A DNA stretch of 64,000 nucleotides. It comes from Haladaptatus paucihalophilus DX253. GTDB lineage: Archaea; Halobacteriota; Halobacteria; Halobacteriales; Haladaptataceae. Position numbers and translations under genes: made by a program. Positions 16,560 to 24,738 of the stretch are shown here, in pieces. The stretch is taken from NCBI RefSeq assembly GCF_000376445.1, contig NZ_AQXI01000001.1, positions 2,877,734 to 2,941,733 of the forward strand. The letters run 5' to 3'. A model generated the notes under the pieces. It made no database searches. It worked only from the letters and a program-made list of their open reading frames with translations, and was not told the DNA's origin. Within the stretch, counting starts at the first letter, position 1, and the number at the start of each line of letters is the position of its first letter.

Positions 16560-18287
16560 ATGACCGACCCCGCGACCCTCGACGTGACGCTCGTGGACGG
16601 CTACGTCGACGAACCGGCTCACTTCGGCGTGCCGCCGTACATCTCGACGTACCCGCGCTACACCGCCGGGGCGCTCGTGGATGCGGGGGTGCCGGAGGAA
16701 CGGATCACGTACCACACCATCGACGAACTCCGGGAGGACAACGCGAAGTGGGCGGACGTGGCCGATGCCGACCTGTTCGTCTACATCGGCGGGATGACCG
16801 TTCCCGGCAAGTACGTCGGCGGGACGCCCGCCGAACCGGACGAGGTGCGGAAGATGGCGTGGACCGCCGACGGGATCAGTTTGATGGGCGGTCCCGTGAA
16901 GTTCGGCGTCGGGGACGAGAACGCGGGCGGAACCCAAACGGAGCGCGACGACCTCGACTTCGATTTCGTGGCGAAGGGCGACGTGGAAGCCGCCGCCTTC
17001 GACCTCGTGGACAGCGGTTTGGAGGGTTACAACAATCGGATGCGGGACAACGAGGAGGTGGACCGCTGGGCGGAAGCGGGCGCGTTCGTGGTCGAACAGC
17101 ACCCCAACCATCCCGACTACCTCATCTGCGAGATGGAGACCTCGCGCGGGTGTCCCTACCGCTGCTCGTTCTGCACGGAACCGCTGTACGGCAACCCGTC
17201 GTTCCGCGAACCCCAGTCCGTCGTCGCGGAGGTGGACGGCCTCTCGAACCGCGGCGTCCGCCACTTCCGACTGGGGCGACAGGCCGATATCCTCGCCTAC
17301 GGCGGGGACGGCGAGAAGCCGAACCCGGACGCGCTCCGCGAGTTGTACGGCGGGATTCGTGAAGTCGCGCCGGACCTCGGGACGCTCCACCTCGACAACA
17401 TGAACCCCATCACCATCGTCGAGTGGCCCGAACCGTCCCGCGAGGGGATTCGCGTCATCGCCGAGCACAACACGCCCGGCGACACCGCCGCGTTCGGTCT
17501 CGAATCCGCGGACCCGGTGGTGCAGGAGCAGAACAACCTGAACGTCACCGCCGAGGAGTGTTTCGAGGCGGTGAAAATCGTCAACGAGGAGGCGGGCTGG
17601 CGACCCGGAGAATCGCCCGACGACGCTCCGACGCACGGCCCGGACGCCGCGAACCGACTGCCGAAACTGCTCCCCGGAATCAACCTGCTTCACGGCCTGA
17701 AGGGCGAGCGAAAAGAGACGTTCGACCACAACCGCGAGTTCCTCCAGCGCGTCTACGACGAGGGGCTGATGCTCCGCCGGGTGAACATCCGGCAGGTCAT
17801 GGCGTTCTCGGGCACGGAGATGAACTCGGTGGGGACGGACATCGCCGACGACCACAAACGACTGTTCAAGCAGTACAAGAGCGAGGTCCGCGAGAAGATA
17901 GACAACCCGATGCTCCAGCGGGTCGCCCCGCCGGGGACCGTGCTGCCGAACGTCCACCTCGAATACCACAAGGACGGGCGAACCTTCGGACGCCAGTTGG
18001 GGACCTATCCACTCTTGGTCGGGATTCCGGGCGAGCGCGAACTCGGCCGAACCATCGACGTGGCCGTCGTGGACCACGGCTATCGCTCCGTCACTGGCGT
18101 GCCGTACCCGCTGGACGTGAACAGCGCGACGATGGACGAACTCACCGCGATTCCCGGTCTCGGCAAACAGCGCGCCGGAAACGTCATCGTCAACCGCCCC
18201 TACGAGACGCCGGACGACCTCGCCGAGACGGTGGACGTGGACCTCAGCAAGTACGCCGGGGCGAGCGTCTCCAGAAACGCGGACTGA
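16560..18287 (+). CDS. Radical SAM protein with C-terminal helix-hairpin-helix
   Basis: A 575-residue radical S-adenosylmethionine enzyme. The [4Fe-4S] motif CPYRCSFC (CxxxCxxC) follows METSRG at about residues 195-206. The first 190 residues look like a B12-binding/Rossmann-type domain without clear cobalamin residues. The C-terminus carries a helix-hairpin-helix (DVNSATMDELTAIPGLGKQR) for DNA or RNA contact. A TTTTAT box 23-29 nt before ATG 16560 supports this start; the frame opens earlier at 16479. The overall design resembles archaeal radical SAM-HhH proteins of unknown reaction. Confidence 0.92.
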   Translation: MTDPATLDVTLVDGYVDEPAHFGVPPYISTYPRYTAGALVDAGVPEERITYHTIDELREDNAKWADVADADLFVYIGGMTVPGKYVGGTPAEPDEVRKMAWTADGISLMGGPVKFGVGDENAGGTQTERDDLDFDFVAKGDVEAAAFDLVDSGLEGYNNRMRDNEEVDRWAEAGAFVVEQHPNHPDYLICEMETSRGCPYRCSFCTEPLYGNPSFREPQSVVAEVDGLSNRGVRHFRLGRQADILAYGGDGEKPNPDALRELYGGIREVAPDLGTLHLDNMNPITIVEWPEPSREGIRVIAEHNTPGDTAAFGLESADPVVQEQNNLNVTAEECFEAVKIVNEEAGWRPGESPDDAPTHGPDAANRLPKLLPGINLLHGLKGERKETFDHNREFLQRVYDEGLMLRRVNIRQVMAFSGTEMNSVGTDIADDHKRLFKQYKSEVREKIDNPMLQRVAPPGTVLPNVHLEYHKDGRTFGRQLGTYPLLVGIPGERELGRTIDVAVVDHGYRSVTGVPYPLDVNSATMDELTAIPGLGKQRAGNVIVNRPYETPDDLAETVDVDLSKYAGASVSRNAD

Positions 18288-18346
18288 CCGACGACGATTT
18301 TCACAGCGACCGAGCGTCGGCGGCGAGCGAAGCGAGCCGCGGATTC

Positions 18347-18398
18347 GAGGGAGCGGTAGGCCGGTGACACACCCACCAGAAATCGGCCGGTGACACAC
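18347..18398 (-). repeat. 26-bp repeat pair, left inverted arm
   Basis: Two 26-bp units (18347-18372 and 18373-18398) read on the reverse strand as GTGTGTCACCGGCC followed by a variable half (GATTTCTGGTGG in one). They match the three forward-strand units at 19232-19309 in inverted orientation, on the other side of the TRAM-domain gene. Confidence 0.7.
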
Positions 18399-18420
18399 CC
18401 GCTAGTGACCAGCGGTTCCA

Positions 18421-18561
18421 CCGCGAGTGAGGAACGAACGAGCGGGCCGCCGCTTTCATTTTACATTGGAAGAGCTTCGCTCTTCCATGCGCCATTCAAG
18501 CGGCGTGCTTTTGGTCGAGCTTTTTATCGAAGGTCGCGAGCGACCCTCGATAAAAGGTCGT
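18421..18561. repeat. Composite hairpin module, left of the TRAM gene
   Basis: In order: a GAGTGAGGAACGAACGAGCG tract, a triloop hairpin GGAAGAGC-TTC-GCTCTTCC (18468-18486), the 18-nt motif GCTTTTGGTCGAGCTTTT (18507-18524), and a hairpin TATCGA-GGTCGC-GA-GCGACC-TCGATA (18525-18552) flanked by T and A runs. The same order of parts recurs at 38573-38747 before menB. The last hairpin, just after the TRAM gene stop, could end its transcript. Confidence 0.65.
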
Positions 18562-18993
18562 TTAGAACTCTTCTTCGATGATTTCGCCGACGGCGAAGTT
18601 CGACTTGACTTCCGTGATTTCGACCTTTACGCGCTCGCCGATTTCCGCGCCGGGGACGATGATGACGTAACCCCGCTCGACGCGGGCGATACCGTCGCCC
18701 TGCTTGCCGATGTCCTCGACTTCGACGTAGCGGATTTCTCCGGCCTCGACGGGTGGCTGTGGTTCCGACGAGACGGAGCCGGTGTTGGCACTCGATTGTG
18801 TTGTCGTCGTCGCTGTTTGCTCGTCGTCCGATTCTTCTTCCGTCTCCCGCGAGATAAGCGCGACACGGTAGGTTTCTCCCGGTTCGACTGAACCCGTGTC
18901 GATTTCACGTCGTGGAACTGAGACGACATACTCGTCGCCTTTGAGAGTAACATCAGCGCTGAACAGACACAGGAGCTTGTCAGAGATTTCCAA
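18562..18993 (-). CDS. TRAM-domain protein
   Basis: A 143-residue protein with a C-terminal TRAM RNA-binding beta-barrel (residues about 85-143: EIRYVEVEDIGKQGDGIARV, GYVIIVPGAEIGERVKVEIT). It is preceded by a Ser/Thr/Gln-rich linker and an N-terminal domain starting LEISDKLLCLFSADV. Single TRAM proteins in archaea bind RNA and can act as cold-response RNA chaperones. Start choice: a strong GGAGGT at 19003-19008 sits 9 nt before a TTG at 18993, which begins the family-like LEISDKLL. ATG at 19032 is an alternative with no such site. Mirrored repeat arms flank the gene. Confidence 0.8.
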   Translation of the reverse strand: MEISDKLLCLFSADVTLKGDEYVVSVPRREIDTGSVEPGETYRVALISRETEEESDDEQTATTTTQSSANTGSVSSEPQPPVEAGEIRYVEVEDIGKQGDGIARVERGYVIIVPGAEIGERVKVEITEVKSNFAVGEIIEEEF

Positions 18994-19002
18994 GGGTCGT
19001 AG

Positions 19003-19008
19003 ACCTCC
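19003..19008 (-). promoter_or_regulatory. Shine-Dalgarno deciding a TTG start
   Basis: The reverse strand reads GGAGGT, 9 nt before TTG at 18993. This favours initiation at TTG rather than at the in-frame ATG at 19032, since the site lies inside the longer frame. Confidence 0.55.
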
Positions 19009-19071
19009 ACATGAATCCAAGTAGTCAACCATTATAGAATTATCGAACACCAGCTTTTGCTGCGGTCAGGA

Positions 19072-19211
19072 GCCGAATCCGGCGCTATTAGCGCCGGATT
19101 CGGCCTTCCTTCCTGGCAAAATCTGGACCAAAAGCCGTCGTCACCTCCGTCCGTCGTGCCAAGGGCACTCCGTTGGTCGCTCCTCGGCCCGGAAAATCTC
19201 CGATTTTCCGG
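19072..19211. repeat. Composite hairpin module, right of the TRAM gene (inverted)
   Basis: This mirrors the left module. It has a 14-bp perfect stem GCCGAATCCGGCGC / GCGCCGGATTCGGC with loop TATTA (19072-19104). Next comes AAAATCTGGACCAAAAGC (19118-19135), the reverse complement of the GCTTTTGGTC-type motif with two changes from the left copy. Last is a triloop hairpin CCGGAAAATC-TCC-GATTTTCCGG (19189-19211). No ORF is supported in 19033-19373. Confidence 0.65.
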
Positions 19212-19231
19212 AGGGTTGCTAGCTTCCACGG

Positions 19232-19309
19232 TTGTGTCACCGGCGGGTTTCCGATGGTTGCATCACCGGCCGGTTTCTGGCGGCTGTATCACCGGCCTAT
19301 CGCTCGCGG
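19232..19309 (+). repeat. 26-bp tandem repeat, three units, right arm
   Basis: Units at 19232-19257, 19258-19283 and 19284-19309 share the core TNTCACCGGC or ATCACCGGCC, followed by GGTTTC-type sequence. Spacing is exactly 26 bp. They are the inverted counterparts of the units at 18347-18398. Confidence 0.7.
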
Positions 19310-19373
19310 CGGCGCTCACTCCGTTCGCGTCTGCCGCTCGCTGTCGGAGGGTGTCGTCCTCTCGGGGATGTCC

Positions 19374-20012
19374 TCAGCTTTCGTACGCTGTTCCGTCGGG
19401 GTTCTTCGCGCCTTCCGAGTCGTGAACGACGATTTCGCCCGGGTCGGGGTTCGCGGGGTCGTAGTTGTCGCGCACGCCGATGGCCTCTTCGAGTTCGCGG
19501 ACGGCACGTTCCTTGAGCGCCGCCGCGAGTTCTTCGGCGTGTTCTCTGTCGATGTTGCGGCCGAGGCCCTCGCACTCGTGGGCGCGGACGACTCCCGACT
19601 CGTCCACGGGGTCGCCCATCGGCTGGCTCGTCCCGCCGAGCGCCACGCTGAAGGGGTACGTCCGGCAGATGAGCGGTCGGTCGGGGTGGACCGAACACGC
19701 TCCGATTCCGTCCTCGTAAAACCGACAGTCGCCGCAGTCGTCGGTCTGGAGCGCCCACTCGAACGTCTCGCCGCCGTCCTCGGTCAGACCGAAGGGCATG
19801 GGTCGGGCCACGTCCCGAAAGTCGTACTCGGTCGTCTCCTGCAATTCGCGCACTTCGTCGGGGAAGACGGTCGCAGTGTGCGGGTCGTCTGCTTCGCTCG
19901 TACAGCAGGCACCACAGCGCGTGCACTCGAACCCGATGTCCTCGATCGCGTCCGCGAGGTCGGTTACGTCGAGCGACTTCGCCCGTTCCAGTTCGGCTTC
20001 GAGAGTTTCCAC
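19374..20012 (-). CDS. YkgJ-type cysteine-cluster protein
   Basis: A 212-residue protein of the Fe-S/zinc cysteine-cluster family (YkgJ, CxxxCxxCC). The cluster FECTRCGACC gives C30, C33, C36 and C37. More Cys lie in DDCGDCRFYEDGIGACSVHP and PLICRTYPF, the usual second half of the family. Members bind a metal, possibly a zinc or Fe-S centre; the function is mostly unknown, though some have been linked to flagellin lysine methylation. The C-terminal part is helical and acidic. No operon partner overlaps it. Confidence 0.88.
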   Translation of the reverse strand: METLEAELERAKSLDVTDLADAIEDIGFECTRCGACCTSEADDPHTATVFPDEVRELQETTEYDFRDVARPMPFGLTEDGGETFEWALQTDDCGDCRFYEDGIGACSVHPDRPLICRTYPFSVALGGTSQPMGDPVDESGVVRAHECEGLGRNIDREHAEELAAALKERAVRELEEAIGVRDNYDPANPDPGEIVVHDSEGAKNPDGTAYES

Positions 20013-20060
20013 GGCGTGATGGTTCGCGTGCGGAGGGAAAACGGTTGTGGGCTTTTTCTT

Positions 20061-20831
20061 TCACGTCGAACGAGCGCGTTCGCCATCCCACGTGACGTCC
20101 CCTTCGACGGCCAACTTTTCGAGGTGGGCCGCCACGGTTTTCTCCGCGAACTCCCTGACGGCGCTGATGTCCTTGTCGTAGGCGGCGTCCGTCACCGAAG
20201 GAAGCGTCCGGGCACCGCTTCGAACCGCGTCGAGCACGCGCTCTTCGCGGTGCAGTCGGTGGTCGATGAGTCGTCGAATCGTCCGTCGCGGGTTCTCGAT
20301 GGCGGGGCCGTGGCCCGGATGGAGCACCGCGGGATTCCGCGCGTACAGTCGCCGGAGCGAGGTCAGGTAGGCGCGCAAGTCGCCCTCCCCGGCGGCGACC
20401 ACGACGCTCCCGTCCGCGACGGCGAGGTCGCCTGCGACGATTTCGCGGTCCGTGGCGAACGCAACGTGGTCGGGGGCGTGTCCCGGCGTTTCGATGACGG
20501 TCAGCGGGCCGACGGTCGTCCCCCCGCGGAACGTTCGGTCCGGGGCGACGCCCGTGGCGCGCTCGAAGCGCTCCTCGCGGCCCTGTCGCGCCCAGACGGT
20601 CGCATCGCAGGCGTCGGCGTAATGCGCGACGCCGCCCACGTGGTCGGGATGGGTGTGCGTGAGGACGACGTGTTCGACGCCACCGACCGCCCGGTCGAGT
20701 TCGGCCGTCCGCCCCGCCGGGTCGATGAGAACGGTATCGACGACGTAGGCGTTCGTCTCCCCGTGCGGGGCCAGCGTCTCGGTGGGGACGGTGATAGCGT
20801 TCACGTCCGCGGCGAGGAACGCCAGCGACAA
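20061..20831 (-). CDS. MBL-fold metallo-hydrolase
   Basis: A 256-residue metallo-beta-lactamase fold hydrolase. The dinuclear metal motif is HTHPDH (H59, H61, D63, H64), with further ligands in ETPGHAPDHVAF and HPGHGPAIENP. The C-terminal 80 residues (HREERVLDAVR and the following helices) form the winged-helix-like cap seen in LACTB2/glyoxalase II-like enzymes, which act as thioester hydrolases or nucleases. The start is uncertain by about ten codons, since similarity begins at VNAITVPTET. Confidence 0.9.
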   Translation of the reverse strand: MSLAFLAADVNAITVPTETLAPHGETNAYVVDTVLIDPAGRTAELDRAVGGVEHVVLTHTHPDHVGGVAHYADACDATVWARQGREERFERATGVAPDRTFRGGTTVGPLTVIETPGHAPDHVAFATDREIVAGDLAVADGSVVVAAGEGDLRAYLTSLRRLYARNPAVLHPGHGPAIENPRRTIRRLIDHRLHREERVLDAVRSGARTLPSVTDAAYDKDISAVREFAEKTVAAHLEKLAVEGDVTWDGERARST

Positions 20832-20941
20832 AAGTCGTTCGTGGTCACGACGGCGGAAGACGACGGGAAAAACGTCCGAAAACCGATGGCGAGAAAACCG
20901 GGAGGTGGGAGCCGGGAGGTGGGAGGTGGGAAGCGAACGGA

Positions 20942-21193
20942 TCAGTTGTTCAGGAGGTAAACTTGCTTCCGTGCGTCGCGGAAACTGTGACGCGAGACGA
21001 TGAGGTCTTGTTCTTCGAGTCGGGTCAGCGCGTAGCGGACGGTCCGGTCGGGGAGAAGGGATTCCTCGGCGAGTTCGCCTTGCGTCAGCGGTTCTTCGGT
21101 CTCCAGAACCTTGGCGACGAGTTTGGCGCTGGGGGGGAGTTCGCGGAGTCGTTCACGGAAATCGCGCGCTGGTTCTGCTACAGTCGTGCTCAT
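20942..21193 (-). CDS. Small winged-helix transcriptional regulator (MarR/TrmB-like)
   Basis: An 83-residue DNA-binding protein: AKLVAKVLETEEPLTQGELA (helix 1-2), ESLLPDRTVRYALTRLEEQD (recognition helix) and a wing ending KQVYLLNN. In frame, codons run up to 21271, but ATG at 21193 (MSTTVAEPARDF) fits the family and has a GTTTAC box about 32 nt upstream. A very similar small HTH protein is found across haloarchaea; its targets are unknown. It diverges from the PPOX gene at 21340 with about 146 bp between them. Confidence 0.82.
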   Translation of the reverse strand: MSTTVAEPARDFRERLRELPPSAKLVAKVLETEEPLTQGELAEESLLPDRTVRYALTRLEEQDLIVSRHSFRDARKQVYLLNN

Positions 21194-21339
21194 GTATATC
21201 ATGCGACCACGGCATGGTGGTAAACGTTGGCTATAGGTGTGTTCATACAATATCCACACCTTAAACGTCATAATATCACATTTAGTCAGAGTGATACGTC
21301 GGGGGGAAGGTACAGGATTCTTCCCGACGTGAACCCGCT

Positions 21340-21738
21340 ATGGAATCGATACCCGAGGAGTTTCGAGACTTGTTCGAGCGAAAAACGTTCGCCAACTTCG
21401 CGACCGTCATGCCGGACGGAACACCGCAGGTGACGCCCGTTTGGGTCGGCTACGACGGCGACCACCTCCTCGTGAACACCGCCGAAGGTCGCCAGAAGGA
21501 GCGAAACGTACAGCGAAACCCGAAGGTCGGCCTTTCCATCATCGACCCGGACGACCCGTACCGGTTCGTCTCGGTTCGCGGCGAAGTCGAGGAGGTCACC
21601 GAGGACGGCGCGGTAGACCACATCAACGAACTCACCCGACGGTACATGGACCGCGATGAGTACCCGAACCTCGGTGAGGAGGACGGTCCGCGGGTCATCA
21701 TTCGGATTCGTCCCGACCGCGTGGTCACGGGGGGATGA
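21340..21738 (+). CDS. PPOX-class (F420/FMN-binding) oxidoreductase
   Basis: A 132-residue split-barrel flavin- or F420-binding protein of the pyridoxamine 5-phosphate oxidase family. The N-terminal KTFANFATVMPDGTPQVTPV and the central RNPKVGLSIIDPDDPYRFVS are typical of the small F420-dependent PPOX enzymes found in actinobacteria and archaea (TIGR03618-like). It probably acts as a homodimer. The substrate is unknown. The small winged-helix gene diverges from it and is a candidate regulator by position. Confidence 0.88.
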   Translation: MESIPEEFRDLFERKTFANFATVMPDGTPQVTPVWVGYDGDHLLVNTAEGRQKERNVQRNPKVGLSIIDPDDPYRFVSVRGEVEEVTEDGAVDHINELTRRYMDRDEYPNLGEEDGPRVIIRIRPDRVVTGG

Positions 21739-21812
21739 ACCGACGGGCGGATAGGTCGATATACGGAGAGACCGACGGGCGGATAGGTCGATATACGGAG
21801 AGACCGACGGGC
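21739..21812 (+). repeat. 32-bp tandem direct repeat, about 2.3 copies
   Basis: A 32-bp unit (21739-21770) beginning ACCGACGGGCGGATAGGTCG is repeated exactly at 21771-21802 and begun a third time at 21803-21812. It starts at the PPOX stop codon and lies between that gene and the convergent zinc-finger gene. It contains no recognisable site and is probably a recent slippage duplication. Confidence 0.8.
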
Positions 21813-21837
21813 AAATCGGCCGACGCGCGACGAGTGG

Positions 21838-21996
21838 TTACCGTCGTCGGTCGGTTTTCGGCGGTCCGCTGTGGCGGTTGTACTGTCCGAGGACGCACCC
21901 GCAGTCCGGGCAGTGAACGACGATGACTCTCTCGTATTCGTGACGAACGAGGTCGTCCGCGGTGAACTCGCCGTCACAGTGGTTACAGGTCGGCAT
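21838..21996 (-). CDS. Small two-CxxC zinc-finger protein
   Basis: A 52-residue protein with CNHC near the N-terminus and CPDC after VVH, forming one likely zinc finger (MPTCNHCDGEFTADDLVRH ... HCPDCGCVLGQYNRH). The C-terminus is basic. Its frame extends to 22032, but ATG at 21996 starts directly before the first Cys pair. Small proteins of this type are common in haloarchaea and probably help in regulation or protein contacts; no specific role can be given. Confidence 0.75.
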   Translation of the reverse strand: MPTCNHCDGEFTADDLVRHEYERVIVVHCPDCGCVLGQYNRHSGPPKTDRRR

Positions 21997-22107
21997 TCGA
22001 AACCCCGCATAGGGTACGCGCCGGACGTGCAAAGGCGTTCCCCCGTCCGTCTATCCACTTCCAGTACCGTTTTATCCCTCGGGTGAGGTTCTTCGGACGA
22101 AGAAAGT

Positions 22108-22815
22108 GTGAAGGGACAGGAGTGGTATCAGGCTACGGAGGTGGCCGAGGAATACGAAGAGAAGCGATTCTCCCGTGGCGGTAGACTCATCGACCGCCGC
22201 GAGAAGCAAGCCGTCCTCGACGCTATCGGTCCGGTCGAGGGAAAACGCGTTCTCGAAATAGCCTGCGGAACCGGCCGGTTTACCGTCATGCTCGCCGAGC
22301 GTGGCGCGGACATCGTTGGACTCGACATTTCGGCCGCGATGCTCCAACAGGGTCGTCACAAGGCTCGGAACGCCGGTGTCGCGGACCATCTGGAGTTCAT
22401 GCGCGGCGACGCCGCCCGTCTTCCGTTCCCGGACGACCACTTCGACACCGTGTTCGCCATGCGGTTTTTCCACCTCGCGAACACGCCGGCCTCGTTCCTG
22501 AGCGAGATGCGTCGCGTTTCGAAGGATCAGGTTTTCTTCGATACGTTCGCTGGGCCGAGCACGCGAAGCCTCTACAACTGGTTGCTGCCGATGGGGTCGC
22601 GGTTGTACTCGCTCGAGGACGTCCAGAAGCTCCTCGGGGAGACAGGTCTGTCGCTGGTCGATTCCGACCACGACTGGGTACTCCCCTACGGCTTCTACCG
22701 AAAAATCCCCGACGTGGTGGCGTCGCGTATCCGGGATATGGACACCGCTATCGGTGACACGATGATCGGTGACCAACTCGCGTCCGTCTCCTACTGGAAC
22801 ACGAGCGTCGAGTGA
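22108..22815 (+). CDS. Class I SAM-dependent methyltransferase
   Basis: A 235-residue methyltransferase with the SAM-binding motif I VLEIACGTGRFTVMLAERGA (about residues 46-65), acidic motif post I GLDIS, and motif II-like LPFPDDHFDTVFAMRFFHL. It belongs to the UbiE/Ubiquinone-like methyltransferase_11 group; the methyl acceptor cannot be told. The first codon is GTG at 22108. A glycosyltransferase gene follows 51 bp downstream in the same direction, which might mean a shared pathway. Confidence 0.9.
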   Translation: MKGQEWYQATEVAEEYEEKRFSRGGRLIDRREKQAVLDAIGPVEGKRVLEIACGTGRFTVMLAERGADIVGLDISAAMLQQGRHKARNAGVADHLEFMRGDAARLPFPDDHFDTVFAMRFFHLANTPASFLSEMRRVSKDQVFFDTFAGPSTRSLYNWLLPMGSRLYSLEDVQKLLGETGLSLVDSDHDWVLPYGFYRKIPDVVASRIRDMDTAIGDTMIGDQLASVSYWNTSVE

Positions 22816-22866
22816 GTCGGACGCGTGCCGAATTGCTTTTACGTACTCGGTATCTGAAAAGCGGAT

Positions 22867-23790
22867 ATGGACTTGTCCGTGGTGGTCCCGACGCTCAACG
22901 GTCGCGAACCCCTGAGCGACGCACTCGATGCCGTTACTCGATACGCACCCGATGCCGAGGTCGTCGTAGTCAACGGGCCCTCCGCGGACGGCACGTCCGG
23001 TATGGTCTGTAACCGCTCCGACGTGAGCGCGCTCGTCGAGATCTCCGACCGAAATTTGAACGTCGCGCGGAACGCCGGACTCGCCGAGTCGAGCGGCGAA
23101 GTCGTCGCGTTCATCGGGCAGGAAGTGACCGTCGAAGCCTCGTGGTACGACGGCATTAGGGACGAAATCGCGGACGGCGCGGACGTGGTAACAGGGCCGG
23201 TGCATCGAATGGTTCGGGCGGGAATGACCACCGAAACGGTCGAAACGCGGACGATAGCCGGACGCGACGTGACCTACTTTTCGGGCGAGAACGTGGCGTT
23301 CACCCGCGACGGCATCGAAGCGGTCGACGGCTTCGACGAGAACTTGGAAACCGGCGGCGCGCGCGACTGCGCCCATCGGCTCGCGGGACAGGAGCGGTCG
23401 ATAACGTGGTCGCCCGACGTGGCCGTGTGCCGCGACGAGACCGACGAGAAGGGCGTCGAACGCGACTGGTGCACGAAATACCGCTCGCTCTCCTATCGTC
23501 TGGTGAAAAACTACGGCCCGCGGCTGACGGTGTTCAGGCGAACCTTCCACGACGCCATCCGTGACGCGCGAACCGCCGGGGTGGAGGTCGCCTCGGGCGA
23601 GACGAAACCGTCCCTCTGGGCGGGTTGCGGCAAAGAAGTGATTAAAGGAATCGCCGGTGGGACCAAAGACGGGTTCCTCGGACGGTTTCGCGACAGGAGC
23701 GAGGCGCGCAACCCCGCCGGACTCTCCTCGCGCGCCGACCGCGCCGTCGAACGCTACGACTGGCGCAACGTGGAACCAGAGGTCGAGTGA
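22867..23790 (+). CDS. Glycosyltransferase family 2
   Basis: A 307-residue GT-A fold glycosyltransferase. The start MDLSVVVPTLNGREPLSDAL is the GT2 nucleotide-binding strand. SDRNLNVARNAGLAESSGEVVAFI is typical, although the usual DDD/DxD is replaced by FIGQEV at this point. The domain ends with FDENLETGGARDCAHRL. A TTTTACG box at about 22836 lies 31 nt before the ATG. The altered metal motif leaves catalysis uncertain. Confidence 0.88.
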   Translation: MDLSVVVPTLNGREPLSDALDAVTRYAPDAEVVVVNGPSADGTSGMVCNRSDVSALVEISDRNLNVARNAGLAESSGEVVAFIGQEVTVEASWYDGIRDEIADGADVVTGPVHRMVRAGMTTETVETRTIAGRDVTYFSGENVAFTRDGIEAVDGFDENLETGGARDCAHRLAGQERSITWSPDVAVCRDETDEKGVERDWCTKYRSLSYRLVKNYGPRLTVFRRTFHDAIRDARTAGVEVASGETKPSLWAGCGKEVIKGIAGGTKDGFLGRFRDRSEARNPAGLSSRADRAVERYDWRNVEPEVE

Positions 23791-23796
23791 CCGTCG

Positions 23797-24621
23797 CTAC
23801 TCGTCGTACTCCGGTGCGAGGGCTTCGACGACGCGCGAGGGATTCTTGGTGAACACTTTTCGCATCGCGTCCTCGGGCACGTCGAGGGTGAGAATTTCCA
23901 TCACGGCGACGTTCGGGTGGGCGTTCGGGGCACCGCTTCCGAACAGCACGCGGTCGGGGTGTTCCATGATGGCCCGCTCCATCTGCTCGCGGTAGCGGAC
24001 GAAACTGGTGTCGAGATAGCAACTGTCGTAGGAGTCCAGCAGGTCGATGGCGTCCGCCATGAGGTCGCGGTTCAGCGGAAATCCGCCGAAGTGCGAGAGG
24101 ATGACGGGAAAGGAACGGTCGAGCAGGGTGTCGGCCGCAGTTTCGGGGGAGAAACCTTCGCCCGCGTGGACGAGGACGGGAAGGTTCACGTCCTCCAGCC
24201 GGGAGAGCACGTCGTCGTCCGGCAGTCCGTCGCGCGTCGGGTCGAGTTTGAACCCGTGAAAGCGGTCGTCGTAGGCGTACTGCTCGATGTCGTCGGAAGA
24301 GGTGTGCCAGTCCTTCCGGCGCGACCTGAAGTTCCTGAGTCGTGCCGTGGCGCTCCCGTCGGGGTCACGCGGACCGTTGATTCGCGCGAACGCGAAAAAC
24401 GGGCGCTCGACGCTCCGTCGGGCGACGGCGTTGTTCGCCCGGAGGTAGCTGTTTCCCTCCTGTGGCCCGGGGAACACGACCGCACTGACGACGCCCGCTT
24501 GGTGGAGTTCGCGCTCCAGTTTGTCGGGCGAGATGGCTCGTCCCCGCGCCGTCACGGACTCCTCGACGGGAAGCCGCGCGTGAACGTCCACCACACGAAA
24601 CCGGTGCTCCAGTTCCAGCAT
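23797..24621 (-). CDS. Amidohydrolase-fold (COG2159-like) protein with altered metal site
   Basis: A 274-residue TIM-barrel protein related to ACMSD/amidohydrolase_2 enzymes. The stretches RVVDVHARLP (strand 1), LPVLVHAGEGF (strand 5-6) and FPVILSHFGGFPL follow the family. In active members the first strand has HxH and a late strand has Asp in FGSDxP. Here these read HAR and FGSGAPN, so two ligands are replaced. The rest of the fold is intact and under apparent constraint. It may be inactive, use a different metal site, or bind rather than hydrolyse. It ends seven bp from the convergent GT2 gene. Confidence 0.82.
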   Translation of the reverse strand: MLELEHRFRVVDVHARLPVEESVTARGRAISPDKLERELHQAGVVSAVVFPGPQEGNSYLRANNAVARRSVERPFFAFARINGPRDPDGSATARLRNFRSRRKDWHTSSDDIEQYAYDDRFHGFKLDPTRDGLPDDDVLSRLEDVNLPVLVHAGEGFSPETAADTLLDRSFPVILSHFGGFPLNRDLMADAIDLLDSYDSCYLDTSFVRYREQMERAIMEHPDRVLFGSGAPNAHPNVAVMEILTLDVPEDAMRKVFTKNPSRVVEALAPEYDE

Positions 24622-24706
24622 CTGAAAATTTCTCGATGAGGGTCGGGCATGTATCTATCGGTCGATGGCCGCAACCGCGTCCCGTCCGGCGAACGGAGTA
24701 AAAAGA

Positions 24707-24714
24707 TTTATATA
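24707..24714 (+). promoter_or_regulatory. Strong promoter of the thermosome gene
   Basis: TTTATATA preceded by the BRE-like AAAAAGA, 25-32 nt before the ATG at 24739. This is a near-ideal archaeal core promoter and gives a leaderless mRNA. Confidence 0.75.
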
Positions 24715-24738
24715 GAACATCAATCATTCGTTATACGT

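Noticed and set aside
18288-19373. Insertion sequence around the TRAM gene
   Set aside because: The mirrored arms suggest an element, but no transposase, clean terminal inverted repeats or target duplication could be shown, so I do not annotate it as an IS.
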